Assembly (NCBI RefSeq): GCF_036346595.1
Contig: NZ_CP107834.1
Coordinates: 3,472,001-3,536,000 of the forward strand
Reading direction: 5' to 3'
DNA from: Streptomyces sp. NBC_00525
GTDB lineage: Bacteria; Actinomycetota; Actinomycetes; Streptomycetales; Streptomycetaceae
Length of the DNA stretch: 64,000 bases
Part shown: positions 15,986 to 25,284 of the stretch, one piece after another
How positions within the stretch are numbered: position 1 is the stretch's first letter
Layout: every line of letters starts with the position of its first letter
Notes under the pieces: model-generated
The model's database searches: none
What the model was told of the DNA's origin: nothing
Seen by the model: only the letters and a program-made list of their open reading frames with translations
Translations under genes and position numbers: made by a program

Positions 15986-16767
15986 GCGCGGTGACGTGGG
16001 CGGTGTCCGATTCCTGGACGATGATCCGGCGCGAACTGGCCCGCTGGGCCCGGCAGCCGGGCCAGGTGGCGGTGGGCCTGGCCTTCCCGGTGATGCTGCT
16101 GCTGATGTTCACCTATCTGGTCGGCGGCGGGCGCGGCGTCGAGGGGGACACGGCGGAGTATTTGGTGCCCGGCATGCTGGCGCTGACCATGGGCTTCGGT
16201 CTGGAGTCGACGGTGCTGGCGGTCACCCGCGACCTGGAGAAGGGGGTCGTGGACCGGTTCCGCTCGATGCCGATGGCCTCCGGGGCGGTGCTGGTCGGCC
16301 GGGCCGCCGCGGACATGCTCCAGTCGGCGGCCGCGCTGGTGGTGCTCACGGGAGTGGGCCTGGCGGTCGGCTGGCGCTGGCACCACGGGCCGGGCGCCGC
16401 GCTCGGCGCGATGGGGCTGCTCCTGCTGCTGCGGTTCGCGATGCTGTGGCTCGGCATCCTGCTCGCGCTGGTGGCCGGGCGCCCGGAGCGCGCGCAGGCC
16501 GTGCAGATCCTGGTCTGGCCGGTGGGCTTCCTGTCCACGGTGTTCGCCACGCCGGAGACGATGCCCGGATGGCTGGGCGCCGCCGTCGAGTGGAACCCGC
16601 TCTCGGCCACCGCGACGGCGGTGCGCGAACTGTGCGGCAACCCGGGCGCGGACGGCGGCTCCTGGGCGGCCGGCCACGCCCAGCTCCTCGCGGTGCTCGG
16701 CCCGCTGGTGCTGCTCGCGGTGTTCTTCCCGCTCGCGGTGCGGCGGTTCGCGCGGCTCGGCCGCTGA
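15982..16767 (+). CDS. ABC-2 type permease (DrrB-like)
   Basis: A 261-residue ABC-2 membrane subunit with about six membrane segments. The first is [20 protein letters not shown] (about 33-52) and the last is [16 protein letters not shown] near the C-terminus. The family features are a conserved [12 protein letters not shown], then [15 protein letters not shown] between segments 2 and 3, and [15 protein letters not shown]. It is translationally coupled to the ATPase (ATGA overlap) and forms the export channel with it. PadR control and DrrAB similarity suggest export of a hydrophobic toxin or antibiotic; the substrate is unknown. Confidence 0.9.
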   Translation: MSAVTWAVSDSWTMIRRELARWARQPGQVAVGLAFPVMLLLMFTYLVGGGRGVEGDTAEYLVPGMLALTMGFGLESTVLAVTRDLEKGVVDRFRSMPMASGAVLVGRAAADMLQSAAALVVLTGVGLAVGWRWHHGPGAALGAMGLLLLLRFAMLWLGILLALVAGRPERAQAVQILVWPVGFLSTVFATPETMPGWLGAAVEWNPLSATATAVRELCGNPGADGGSWAAGHAQLLAVLGPLVLLAVFFPLAVRRFARLGR

Positions 16768-16771
16768 ACCC

Positions 16772-18196
16772 TCAGTGGTGGAAGGACGTGGCGGCGTTCT
16801 GGTCGCGGGTCAGCGGGTGCGGCTGGGCGCGCAGTTCGGGCATCAGCAGCCGCAGGTCCTCGATGAGGAGTTCCGCCAGGTCGGAGGAGAAGCCGTTGCG
16901 GCACACGACGCGGAGCACCGACAGATCCTCCCGGTCGGCCGGGAAGGTGTACGCGGGCACCAGCCAGCCCCGCTCGCGCAGCCGCCGTGACACGTCGAAG
17001 ACGTCGTAGGACTTCACCTCCGGCTTCGTCGTCAGCGCGAAGACGGGGAGCTGGTCGCCCCGGGTGAGCAGCCGGAAGTCGCCCAGCTCCTCGATCTTCG
17101 CGGCCAGGCCCGTCGCCACGTCCCGCGCCGCCTGCTGCACGGCCCGGTAGCCGTCCCGGCCCAGCCGCAGGAACGTGTAGTACTGCGCGACGACCTGGGC
17201 GCCGGGCCGGGAGAAGTTCAGCGCGAAGGTCGGCATGTCGCCGCCCAGGTAGTTCACCCGGAAGACCAGCTCCTCGGGCAGCTCGGCGGACGACCGCCAC
17301 AGCGCCCAGCCGACGCCCGGATAGACCAGCCCGTACTTGTGGCCGGAGGTGTTGATGGAGGAGACGCGGGGAAGCCGGAAGTCCCACACCAGCTCCTCGT
17401 CGAGGAACGGCGCGACCATGGCCCCGGACGCCCCGTCCACATGGACCGGGATGTCGAGGCCGGTGCGCTCCTGGAGTCCGTCCAGGGCCGCGCACAGCTC
17501 CTCGATCGGCTCGTAGCTGCCGTCGAAGGTGGAGCCGAGGACGCCCACGACCCCGATGGTGTTCTCGTCGCAGAGGTCGACGGCGGCCTGCGGGTCGAGG
17601 TGGAAGCGGTCGCCCTCCATGGGGACCAGGCGCGGCTCGACCTCCCAGAACGTGCAGAACTTCTCCCAGCACACCTGCACGTTCACCCCCATCACGAGGT
17701 TGGGGCGGGCGGTCGCCGGGTAGCGGTCGGCGTTCTTCGCCGCCCAGCGGCGTTTGAGCGCCATCGCGGCGAGCATGCACGCCTCGCTGGACCCGGTCGT
17801 CGAACAGCCCACGGCCGCCGAGGGGTCGGGGGCGTGCCAGAGGTCGGCGAGCATCGACACACAGCGCCGCTCCAGCTCGGCGGTGCGCGGGTACTCGTCC
17901 TTGTCGATCATGTTCTTGTCGCGGCACTCGCCCATCAGCACCGCGGCCTGCGGCTCCATCCAGGTGGTGACGAAGGTGGCGAGGTTGAGCCGCGAGTTGC
18001 CGTCGAGCATCAGCTCGTCGTGGACGAGCCCGTACGCGGTGTGGGGCGGCAGCGGCCCGTCCGGCATCCGGTGCCGGGGCGGCGCCGACTCCATGCCGGC
18101 GACCGGGTCGGCCTCCCCGTAGAACGGGTTGAGCGCGAGCCTGCGCTGCGCGGCCGACGGTTCGCCCTCGTGCGCGGAGCCACGGTGGAGCGGCAT
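16772..18196 (-). CDS. Glutamate decarboxylase
   Basis: A 474-residue PLP enzyme converting glutamate to GABA and CO2 with consumption of a proton. The PLP lysine is Lys287 in INTSGHKYGL, after His286, and Asp254 (HVDGASGAM) should pair with the pyridine nitrogen. MEPQAAVLMGECRDKNMIDK and GCSTTGSSEACMLA are strong glutamate decarboxylase segments. The length fits the GadA/GadB family. The ATG at 18196 starts MPLHRGSAH; a long open frame upstream is only antisense. It is convergent with the ABC permease and followed upstream on the same strand by a CLC channel gene, which suggests a role in acid tolerance. No GadC antiporter is in the window. Confidence 0.92.
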   Translation of the reverse strand: MPLHRGSAHEGEPSAAQRRLALNPFYGEADPVAGMESAPPRHRMPDGPLPPHTAYGLVHDELMLDGNSRLNLATFVTTWMEPQAAVLMGECRDKNMIDKDEYPRTAELERRCVSMLADLWHAPDPSAAVGCSTTGSSEACMLAAMALKRRWAAKNADRYPATARPNLVMGVNVQVCWEKFCTFWEVEPRLVPMEGDRFHLDPQAAVDLCDENTIGVVGVLGSTFDGSYEPIEELCAALDGLQERTGLDIPVHVDGASGAMVAPFLDEELVWDFRLPRVSSINTSGHKYGLVYPGVGWALWRSSAELPEELVFRVNYLGGDMPTFALNFSRPGAQVVAQYYTFLRLGRDGYRAVQQAARDVATGLAAKIEELGDFRLLTRGDQLPVFALTTKPEVKSYDVFDVSRRLRERGWLVPAYTFPADREDLSVLRVVCRNGFSSDLAELLIEDLRLLMPELRAQPHPLTRDQNAATSFHH

Positions 18197-18336
18197 CACG
18201 GACCTGCCCTTCTCGGCTCGCGCCCGCGAGACCGGACGAATCCGACGATACGGGCGGCCCGTACGGGTGCCACCCGATGCTGGTCCGTCCGGTGGGCGGG
18301 CCTCCGGCGCGGCCCGCGCCGCGCCCCGGCCCCCGT

Positions 18337-19608
18337 TCAGCGCATCGGCGTGCCGTCCTCGCGCAGCTGCATCAGCGGGCGGCCGGTGACCAGCAGCCAG
18401 CCGGGCAGCAGGGCGACGCACAGCACCGGGAGCAGGGCGGTGTCCCCGGCCAGCACCGCCGCCGTGAACAGGCTGAGCCAGCCCTGCCGGGTGACGGCCA
18501 GCAGGACGCCCAGCACCGCACACGTCACCGCGAGCGCCACCGGCACCCCGTCCACCAGCGCGTGGGCGCACAGCCCGAGCGCCACGCCCGAGAACACCGC
18601 GGGGAAGATCCGGCCGCCCCGGAAGCCGCAGGTCGCGGCGATCACCAGGGCCGCCGTCTTCACCACCGCCATCGCCCCGAACCCGGCGGCCGACCAGCCG
18701 TCCGGATCGGCGGCGATCGTCTTCACCTCGTCCAGCCCCTTGAAGAGGGTGAGGTGTCCGCCCAGCGCCCCGAGCAGCCCGAGCGCCAGGCCGCCCAGGG
18801 TCAGGGCGAGCACCGGATGCCGCAGGGCCCGGAAGAACCGGTGCACCAGCGGGAACGCGTACACCGCCGCGAGGCCGAGGACCGCTCCGGCGGACGCGAT
18901 CACGGCGGCGGAAAGCAGATCGCCCCAGCCGGTGTGCGCGTACGCGGGCAGCGACAGGTCGAAGCTGGGGTGTTCGGCCAGCGCCATGGTCAGCGATCCG
19001 GCGGCCCCGGCCGCCAGTGGCCCGAACAGCTTGTCCCAGAGCGCGCCGGGCCCCGGTGCGGAGGCCAGTGCCTCGGTGAGGATGAGGGCGGCGGCCACCG
19101 GGGTGCCGAAGAGGGCGCCGACCGTGCCGGCGGCGGCGAGCCCGAGCCACAGCTGTCCGGGCGCGCCGGGGGCGATCCGGCGTCCGGCCCAGGCGGCCAG
19201 GGCGATGTTGGCGGCGGTGATCGGGTTCTCCGGGCCCAGGCTGACGCCGCCCGCCAGGGCCAGGACGGTGGCCACGAGCAGGCCGGGCACCACGTACGGG
19301 GGCAGCGGCGGGTCGACGAGGCCCATGGTCGCCGGGTCCGGCCCGGCCCGGCCCGGCACCGTACTGACCACCAGGCCGGTCACCAGGCCGGTGACGGTGA
19401 GCATGACGATCATCCAGAGCGAGGAGTACCGGCCGACCGACAGCGCGTCGGGCAGCGTCTTCCAGAGGACGTCCTGCAACTCCTCCGCGAGGAGGCTGAC
19501 CCCGAGCAGCACCAGGGCCGAGGCCACCCCGACGGCCAGGGCGGGCACGATGAGCGCGAGCAGCCGACGGGCGGGAACCGGCTCGGCGACGGCGGAATCG
19601 GTCGTCAT
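18337..19608 (-). CDS. CLC-family chloride/ion channel protein
   Basis: A 423-residue membrane protein of the voltage-gated chloride channel fold, with roughly ten hydrophobic helices. The gate motif appears as SLGPENPITAA (about 123-133), the counterpart of GREGP with the gating glutamate retained. CGFRGGRIFPAVF matches the GxFxP-like segment that lines the anion site. The family includes Cl-/H+ exchangers and channels; I cannot assign which. The start is ATG 19608, with GTG 19614 as an alternative; both have weak ribosome sites. It is on the same strand as and 140 bp from the glutamate decarboxylase gene. Confidence 0.87.
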   Translation of the reverse strand: MTTDSAVAEPVPARRLLALIVPALAVGVASALVLLGVSLLAEELQDVLWKTLPDALSVGRYSSLWMIVMLTVTGLVTGLVVSTVPGRAGPDPATMGLVDPPLPPYVVPGLLVATVLALAGGVSLGPENPITAANIALAAWAGRRIAPGAPGQLWLGLAAAGTVGALFGTPVAAALILTEALASAPGPGALWDKLFGPLAAGAAGSLTMALAEHPSFDLSLPAYAHTGWGDLLSAAVIASAGAVLGLAAVYAFPLVHRFFRALRHPVLALTLGGLALGLLGALGGHLTLFKGLDEVKTIAADPDGWSAAGFGAMAVVKTAALVIAATCGFRGGRIFPAVFSGVALGLCAHALVDGVPVALAVTCAVLGVLLAVTRQGWLSLFTAAVLAGDTALLPVLCVALLPGWLLVTGRPLMQLREDGTPMR

Positions 19609-19675
19609 CGCCACACCATAGCGATCCAAAGGGCGTGAAAAGGGACAAAGGGTACGCGTCCGCACCGGGGCGGAC

Positions 19676-19706
19676 TTGCACCTCACGTCACGTCAGGACC
19701 CAGGCT
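19676..19706 (+). promoter_or_regulatory. tipA-type promoter with 19-bp MerR spacer
   Basis: TTGCAC (19676-19681) and CAGGCT (19701-19706) are separated by 19 bp, the over-long spacing that MerR activators correct. The spacer CTCACGTCACGT is the same as in the ptipA promoter as I remember it. The dyad CCTCACG/CGTCAGG is imperfect here. Confidence 0.75.
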
Positions 19707-19741
19707 CGCAGGCGTACCCACACAGGAAGGAGCGGGGAACC

Positions 19742-20500
19742 ATGGAGCACTCCGTGGGACAGGTCGCCGGCTTCGCCGGGGTCACGGTGCGCACCCTGCA
19801 CCACTACGACTCCCTCGGCCTCCTCTCGCCGAGCGGCCGCAGCCACGCGGGCCACCGGCGCTACGACGACGCCGATCTGGACCGGTTGCAGCAGATCCTG
19901 TTCTACCGGGAGCTCGGATTCCCGCTCGACGACATCGCGGCCCTGCTCGACGACCCGGACGCGGACCCGCAGGAGCACCTGCGCCGGCAGCACACCCTGC
20001 TGTCCCACCGGATCGCCGAACTCCAGCGGATGGCCGCCGCCGTAGAGACAGCCATGGAGGCACGCAGAATGGGCATCGACCTCACACCCGAGGAGAAGTT
20101 CGAGGTCTTCGGCGACAAGGACCCCGAACAGTACGCGGAGGAAGCCGAACGGCGCTGGGGCTCCACCGACGCCTACGCCGAGTCGCGGCGCCGGACCGCC
20201 CGCCTCACCAAGGAGGACTGGCTGCGGATCAAGGCCGAGAACGCCGACTGGGGCGAGCGCTACACGGCCCTGATGGACGCGGGCGAGCCGGCCGACGGCG
20301 AGCGCGCCATGGACCTCGCGGAGGAGCACCGGCTCCAGATCTGCTCCCGGTTCTACGAGTGCGGCTACGACATCCACCGGGGCCTCGGCGAGATGTACGT
20401 CTCCGACCCGCGCTTCACCGCGTTCTACGACGCCGTGCGGCCGGGGCTCGCCGCGCATCTGCGCGACGCGATCGAGGCGAACGCCCGCCGCCGGGCGTAA
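19742..20500 (+). CDS. tipA: MerR-family activator TipA (TipAL)
   Basis: A 252-residue thiopeptide-responsive activator. The MerR helix-turn-helix covers 1-75 (VGQVAGFAGVTVRTLHHYDS), a dimerisation helix 76-109, and the TipAS effector domain 110-252 (MGIDLTPEEKFEVFGDKDPE onward). An internal ATG at 20069 (codon 110) would produce free TipAS, the abundant ligand-binding form. In the S. lividans protein, as I recall, Cys214 bonds covalently to thiostrepton, with Cys207 nearby. Here Cys207 is kept (FYECGYD) but position 214 is Gly (HRGLGEMYV). The ATG at 19742 follows AAGGAG. It probably autoactivates its own promoter. Confidence 0.93.
   Translation: MEHSVGQVAGFAGVTVRTLHHYDSLGLLSPSGRSHAGHRRYDDADLDRLQQILFYRELGFPLDDIAALLDDPDADPQEHLRRQHTLLSHRIAELQRMAAAVETAMEARRMGIDLTPEEKFEVFGDKDPEQYAEEAERRWGSTDAYAESRRRTARLTKEDWLRIKAENADWGERYTALMDAGEPADGERAMDLAEEHRLQICSRFYECGYDIHRGLGEMYVSDPRFTAFYDAVRPGLAAHLRDAIEANARRRA
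20056..20071 (+). promoter_or_regulatory. Internal ribosome site and start for TipAS
   Basis: GGAGG (20056-20060) stands eight bases before the in-frame ATG at 20069, codon 110 of tipA. This is the position at which TipAS starts in S. lividans, as far as I recall. Confidence 0.7.
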
Positions 20501-20602
20501 ACGGTCAAGAGGGCGGGTGGAACCCGTGGCCGACCCGAGGCGTTGATAGCTTGGGGCGGCCACGCAGCCGTTTGTCGACACCTCATCCTGGAGCCCGGAC
20601 CC

Positions 20603-21313
20603 TTGAATACGCTTGCGCTCGGACCGAGCTGGCTGGACCCGGACTATCTCATCGGGGAATTCGGCCTGATCGGCGTGCTGGTCATCGTCTTCGCCGAGTC
20701 CGGGCTGTTGATCGGGTTCTTCCTGCCCGGTGACTCCCTGCTCTTCACCACCGGCCTGCTGGTGACCACGGGCAAGCTGCACACCCCGCTCTGGCTGGTC
20801 TGCGTCCTGGTCGCCCTGGCGGCGATCATCGGCGACCAGGTGGGGTACCTCTTCGGCCGCAAGGTCGGCCCCGCGCTCTTCAGCCGGCCCGACTCCCGCC
20901 TCTTCAAGCAGGAGAACGTCGAGAAGGCCCACGAGTTCTTCGAGAAGCACGGCCCGAAGTCGCTGATCCTGGCCCGCTTCGTGCCGATCGTGCGCACCTT
21001 CACCCCGATCATCGCCGGGGTCAGCCGGATGAACTACCGCTCGTTCATCATCTTCAACATCATCGGCGGCGTTCTCTGGGGTGTCGGCGTGACCCTGCTG
21101 GGCGCCGCCCTCGGCAACGTGAAGTTCGTGCACGAGAACATCGAGGCGATGCTCGTCCTCATCGTGCTGATCTCGGTCGTCCCGATCATCATCGAGTTCC
21201 TGCGCGCCCGCAGCAAGGGCAAGAAGGAAGGGACCGCCGCGAACGGCGAGGTCCCCCCGCAGGAGCCGGCCGCCGGCCCCGGCCGCCGCGGCGGGCGCCA
21301 CGCCAAGCGCTGA
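20603..21313 (+). CDS. DedA-family membrane protein
   Basis: A 236-residue inner-membrane protein of the DedA/VTT (SNARE-associated) family. It has an N-terminal re-entrant region (GVLVIVFAESGLLIGFFLPG, then DSLLFTTGLL), the family motif FGRKVG, and the conserved RFVPIVRTFTPIIAGVSRMN with its arginine. Later membrane helices include FNIIGGVLWGVGVTLLGAAL. The C-terminus is a basic, Gly/Pro-rich tail. DedA proteins are linked to lipid flipping and membrane potential. I chose the TTG at 20603 because GGAG lies nine bases upstream; an open extension to 20543 has no site. Confidence 0.87.
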   Translation: MNTLALGPSWLDPDYLIGEFGLIGVLVIVFAESGLLIGFFLPGDSLLFTTGLLVTTGKLHTPLWLVCVLVALAAIIGDQVGYLFGRKVGPALFSRPDSRLFKQENVEKAHEFFEKHGPKSLILARFVPIVRTFTPIIAGVSRMNYRSFIIFNIIGGVLWGVGVTLLGAALGNVKFVHENIEAMLVLIVLISVVPIIIEFLRARSKGKKEGTAANGEVPPQEPAAGPGRRGGRHAKR

Positions 21314-21328
21314 GCGCCGGCCCGTCCG

Positions 21329-23026
21329 TCAGAAGCCGCGCGTCCGCTTGGCCGCGCGGCGGTTCGCCCCGCCGACCGCCCCCGGCACCCGCATGAACAG
21401 CCGGGAGATCTCGCTCCCCAGATTCACCCCGATGGCGATCGCCAGCGCCGTCGCCACCGCCGTGGACAGCGACGCCAGCCCCCGGTCCAGCTCGTTCTGC
21501 GCCACACCCAGCAGCCCGAAGTACGTCGCCGAACCGGGCAGCAGCGGCCCGATCGCCGCCGTGATGTACGGCAGCGACGAGGTGTAGCGATACCGCGAGA
21601 ACAACTGCCCGAACAGGCCGACGAGCCCGGCCGCCGCAGCCGTCGCGGCCACCGCCGACAGCCCGCCCGTACGGGCCATCGCCCCGAAGACCACCCAGGC
21701 CACGCCCCCGTTCAGCGTCACCGCCAGGACCGTCGCCCGCTCCTGCTGGAGCAGGATCGCGAAGGACAGGGTCAGCACCATCGAGGCCAGGATCTGGATC
21801 ACCGGCCGGTCGTGCGAGATCAGCCGCGCCTCCGGATTCAGCTCCGCGCCCAGCTGAAGGCCCCCGTACAGCGCCAGCAGCACCCCGGTGACGATCGCGA
21901 TGAAGAAGTACATCACCTCCAGGAGCCGCGCCGAGGCCGTGATGTAGTACCCGGTCAGCCCGTCCTGCACCCCCGCCACCAGCGCCCGCCCCGGCAGCAG
22001 CGCGAACAGCCCACCGGTGATCACCGCCGAGGGCCGCACGTCCGACCAGTGCGTCAGCGTCAGCGCCACACCCATCGCGGCCGGCGGCATCGCCGCCACC
22101 ACGAACTGGTAGAACTCCGGAAGGCCGCGCCCCGCGCACACCCAGGCCAGCCGGTCACCCAGCATCGCCCCGACCATCGCCACCAGGAACACCAGCGCGC
22201 CACCGCCGACCAGCACCGACGCCGCACCCGCCAGCGTGCCCGCCGCCAGCGTCAGCACCCAGCCGGGATACGGATGCCGGTTGCGCCGGATCTCCGCCAG
22301 CCGCCGGTACGCCTCCTCCAGCGACACCTCGCCCTCGACCGTCGTGATGTCGTCGATCAGCCGGAAGACCGCGGCCAGCCGGGTGTAGTCCGTGCCCCGG
22401 CGGCGTACCGTACGGCTCGCCGTCACCGGGTCGTCCACCAGCGACGGCTGGTGCGAGATCGACAGCAGGGTGAACGTCACGGTCGGCTCGCAGCGGTCGA
22501 GACCGTAGCTGCGCGTCACCGCGAACATCGCCGCCTCGACGTCCTCCGCGCCCTCGCCGCCCGCCAGCAGCAACTCCCCGATGCGCAGGGTCAGGTCGAG
22601 CACCCTCGGCACCGCGGGCGCCGCCTCGTCGTGCCGCTGGACCGGCTCCGGCGCCGGGCGCTCGGCCACCGGCAACCGCAGCATCGTGCGCATCCGGTCC
22701 TGCCAGGGCGCCTCCTCGGTCAGCTTGACCATCGGGATGCCGTGCGCCGGAGTGAAGGCCGGCGGCGAGTCCCGGAAGCTGTACGTGCTCGGCGGGGCGA
22801 ACGCCGAACCGATCGTGTCGGACCCGGAAGCGGAACCCGTACCGGAACCGGAACCCGCCGCCGGGGGCTCGGGCGTCACCCCTGCCGGAAGGGCGAATTC
22901 CGACGTCGGGCTGTCCTCCTCGGGCGGCGCCGCGGGCGGCTCGGTCCCGGCCGGCCGCGAGAAGGCACTGTGCGCCTCGTCGGACTGGGGCTTCTCGTCC
23001 TCGGACCCGCCCGCTTCCGCCACCAC
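21329..23026 (-). CDS. Threonine/serine exporter ThrE-family protein
   Basis: A 565-residue membrane protein. A disordered acidic and Pro/Ser-rich N-terminal region of about 130 residues precedes the ThrE domain (LDLTLRIGELLLAGGEGAED near 140, then FTLLSISHQPSLVDDPVTAS). The remainder has about ten membrane segments in two blocks (DUF1212-like, then DUF3815-like). The Corynebacterium ThrE exports threonine and serine; the substrate here is inferred. The start is one of two adjacent GTG codons (23026 or 23023) after a GAGGAG-rich stretch. A longer open frame upstream crosses the ppa terminator and is rejected. Confidence 0.88.
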   Translation of the reverse strand: MVAEAGGSEDEKPQSDEAHSAFSRPAGTEPPAAPPEEDSPTSEFALPAGVTPEPPAAGSGSGTGSASGSDTIGSAFAPPSTYSFRDSPPAFTPAHGIPMVKLTEEAPWQDRMRTMLRLPVAERPAPEPVQRHDEAAPAVPRVLDLTLRIGELLLAGGEGAEDVEAAMFAVTRSYGLDRCEPTVTFTLLSISHQPSLVDDPVTASRTVRRRGTDYTRLAAVFRLIDDITTVEGEVSLEEAYRRLAEIRRNRHPYPGWVLTLAAGTLAGAASVLVGGGALVFLVAMVGAMLGDRLAWVCAGRGLPEFYQFVVAAMPPAAMGVALTLTHWSDVRPSAVITGGLFALLPGRALVAGVQDGLTGYYITASARLLEVMYFFIAIVTGVLLALYGGLQLGAELNPEARLISHDRPVIQILASMVLTLSFAILLQQERATVLAVTLNGGVAWVVFGAMARTGGLSAVAATAAAAGLVGLFGQLFSRYRYTSSLPYITAAIGPLLPGSATYFGLLGVAQNELDRGLASLSTAVATALAIAIGVNLGSEISRLFMRVPGAVGGANRRAAKRTRGF

Positions 23027-23104
23027 TCGACCTCGCTCCTCCTCGGCTTCGCGTCCTCGGCCGCACTCCTGCCCAGTATGGCCACGCCCAAGGGAGGCCA
23101 CGCG

Positions 23105-23139
23105 AAACGGGCGGCACACCAGAGGTGTACCGCCCGTTT
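23105..23139 (-). terminator. Terminator of ppa
   Basis: A 10-bp outer stem (23105-23114 with 23130-23139), one mismatch, a 5-bp inner stem and an AGA loop. The minus-strand arm ends in a short A/T tail. It lies 28 bp downstream of the pyrophosphatase stop. Confidence 0.8.
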
Positions 23140-23166
23140 CACCAACCGCTTACCGGAAGCGGAACG

Positions 23167-23661
23167 TCAGTGCGCGCCGCCCTGCGCCTCCAGGCGCTTG
23201 CGCGAGGCGTCGATCTCGGCCTCGGCCTCGGCGCGGCCGACCCAGTCGGCGCCCTCGACGGACTTGCCAGGCTCCAGGTCCTTGTAGACCTCGAAGAAGT
23301 GCTGGATCTCCAGACGGTCGAACTCCGACACGTGCTGGATGTCCTGCAGGTGCTCCACCCGCGGGTCCGACGCCGGGACGCACAGCAGCTTGTCGTCGCC
23401 GCCGGCCTCGTCGGTCATCCGGAACATGCCGATCGCGCGGCACTTGATGAGGCAGCCGGGGAACGTCGGCTCCTCCAGGATGACCAGCGCGTCCAGCGGG
23501 TCGCCGTCCTCGCCGAGGGTGTTCTCGACGAAGCCGTAGTCCGCCGGGTAGCTGGTCGAGGTGAAGAGCCGACGGTCCAGACGAATCCGGCCGGTCTCGT
23601 GATCCACCTCGTACTTGTTGCGCGAACCCTTCGGGATCTCGATAACGACGTCGAACTCCAC
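23167..23661 (-). CDS. ppa: Inorganic pyrophosphatase
   Basis: A 164-residue family I soluble pyrophosphatase that hydrolyses PPi to two phosphates and pulls biosynthetic reactions forward. Active-site segments are [13 protein letters not shown] (near 9-21), [20 protein letters not shown] with the Asp residues that bind Mg2+, and the late [12 protein letters not shown] helix. The length is typical of the hexameric bacterial form. The GTG at 23661 follows GGAGGAG at eight bases. It is divergent from the carboxypeptidase gene and terminated by the hairpin at 23105-23139. Confidence 0.95.
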   Translation of the reverse strand: MEFDVVIEIPKGSRNKYEVDHETGRIRLDRRLFTSTSYPADYGFVENTLGEDGDPLDALVILEEPTFPGCLIKCRAIGMFRMTDEAGGDDKLLCVPASDPRVEHLQDIQHVSEFDRLEIQHFFEVYKDLEPGKSVEGADWVGRAEAEAEIDASRKRLEAQGGAH

Positions 23662-23747
23662 GGGTGGCTCCTCCATGATCAACACATACGACTGGTGGTT
23701 AAGTGTCCCTCACGCAGATGTGTGCTCGCGAAAGGGGCTGGTCAACG

Positions 23748-25235
23748 GTGGCCGAGCCGGTGGAAAGACCGTCGACCGAACCGTCCGGCGGGCCGGGCGG
23801 AAGTCTCGCGGCCCGCTCGGGCGTACGCGGCCCCGTGAACAACTGGCAGTTCACAGCCGTCTCCGCCGTCGCCGGACTGGCCCTCGCGGCCGGCGCCGTC
23901 CTCGCCGCCGGCCCCTGGGACTCGGGTCAGCGTAAGGCCGAGCGGGACCGGGCGACCGCCGCCGCCCGCACAGGTGGCGTACATCACGCCGCAGACCCCG
24001 AGGGCCCCGCCCCCGCCCCCAGCGCCCCCGCCGTCCTCGACGCCCTCGGCACCGGGGGAACCGTCAGCCGGGACGCCCCGGCCGGCGCCACCCGCGACCT
24101 GCGCGCCGTCCTGGACCCGCTGATGGGGAACGACGCGCTCGGCACCCGGCGCGCCGCCGTCGTCATCGACACCGCCACCGGCAAACGCCTCTACGGCAAG
24201 GGCGCCGACGCCCCCATGACCCCCGCCTCCACCGTCAAGATCGCCACCACCGTCGCCGCCCTCGACGCCCTCGGCCCCGCCCACCGCATCCCCACCACCG
24301 TCCGCGCCTCCGCCGACCTGCGCACCGTCACCCTCGTCGGCGGCGGCGACCCCACCCTCCGCAAGGCCGACCTGCGCGCCCTGGCCACCGAGACCGCCCG
24401 CGCCCTCAAGGCCGGCAAGACGCGCTCCGTGCACCTGCGCTACGACACCTCCCGCTACACCGGCCCCTCCCACCACCCGATCGGCCCCAACGAGAACATC
24501 GCGCCCATGAGCGCCCTCATGGTCGACGAGGGCCGCCGTGACGACTCCACCAAGGGCCCCGCCCCGCGCACCGAGGACCCGGCGGGCGACGCCGCCCGCG
24601 CCTTCGCCGGACTCCTGGACGACGCCGGGATCGACACGAAGGGCGCCCCCGCGCACGGCCGCCCCGCCAAGGGTTCCCACACCGTCGCCACCCACCTCTC
24701 CGCCCCGCTCTCCGGCCTCGTCGAACGCGCCCTGACCAACAGCGACAACGACATCGCCGAGGCCCTCGCCCGGCAGACCGCCATCGCCGCCGGGCAGCGC
24801 GCAGACTTCGCCGGCGGCCGCCGGGCCGTCACCGCCCGCCTCAAGAAGCTCGGCCTCCCCCTCAAGGGCGTGAACATCGCCGACGGCAGCGGACTCGACC
24901 GCCGGGACAAGGTCACCGCCGCCCTCCTGGCCGGACTCCTCGCCCGCGCCGCCGACCCCGGCCACCCCGAACTCCGCCCCGTCCTCACCGGCCTGCCCGT
25001 CGCCGGATTCACCGGCACCCTCAGCCGCCGCTACACCACCGAGGACGGCGGCACCGGCTTCATCCGCGCCAAGACCGGCACCCTCACCGGCGTCAACAGC
25101 CTCGCCGGAACCGTCGTGGACACCCGCGGCCGGCTCCTCGCCTTCGCCTTCCTCGCCTCCGGCACCACCGCCCCCGCCGAAGCCCAGAAAGCCCTCGACG
25201 AACTCGCCACCGCGCTCGGCGCCGGCCGGAGATGA
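23748..25235 (+). CDS. D-alanyl-D-alanine carboxypeptidase/endopeptidase (PBP4 type)
   Basis: A 495-residue extracytoplasmic penicillin-binding protein of the S13/DacB family that trims or cleaves peptidoglycan peptides. A cytoplasmic Pro/Gly/Ser-rich N-terminus precedes one membrane anchor (FTAVSAVAGLALAAGAVLAA, about 35-55). The SxxK motif is PASTVKIA (about residue 158), SxN is TNSDNDIAE, and the KTG box is RAKTGTL. The YDTSRY region and the long insert after SxxK are as in PBP4 proteins. The GTG at 23748 is chosen; AAAGGGG lies about ten bases upstream. Confidence 0.9.
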   Translation: MAEPVERPSTEPSGGPGGSLAARSGVRGPVNNWQFTAVSAVAGLALAAGAVLAAGPWDSGQRKAERDRATAAARTGGVHHAADPEGPAPAPSAPAVLDALGTGGTVSRDAPAGATRDLRAVLDPLMGNDALGTRRAAVVIDTATGKRLYGKGADAPMTPASTVKIATTVAALDALGPAHRIPTTVRASADLRTVTLVGGGDPTLRKADLRALATETARALKAGKTRSVHLRYDTSRYTGPSHHPIGPNENIAPMSALMVDEGRRDDSTKGPAPRTEDPAGDAARAFAGLLDDAGIDTKGAPAHGRPAKGSHTVATHLSAPLSGLVERALTNSDNDIAEALARQTAIAAGQRADFAGGRRAVTARLKKLGLPLKGVNIADGSGLDRRDKVTAALLAGLLARAADPGHPELRPVLTGLPVAGFTGTLSRRYTTEDGGTGFIRAKTGTLTGVNSLAGTVVDTRGRLLAFAFLASGTTAPAEAQKALDELATALGAGRR

Positions 25236-25284
25236 GCCCGCCAACACCTCACCGCGACAAGGGCCGAGCACGTACGGTTGACGC

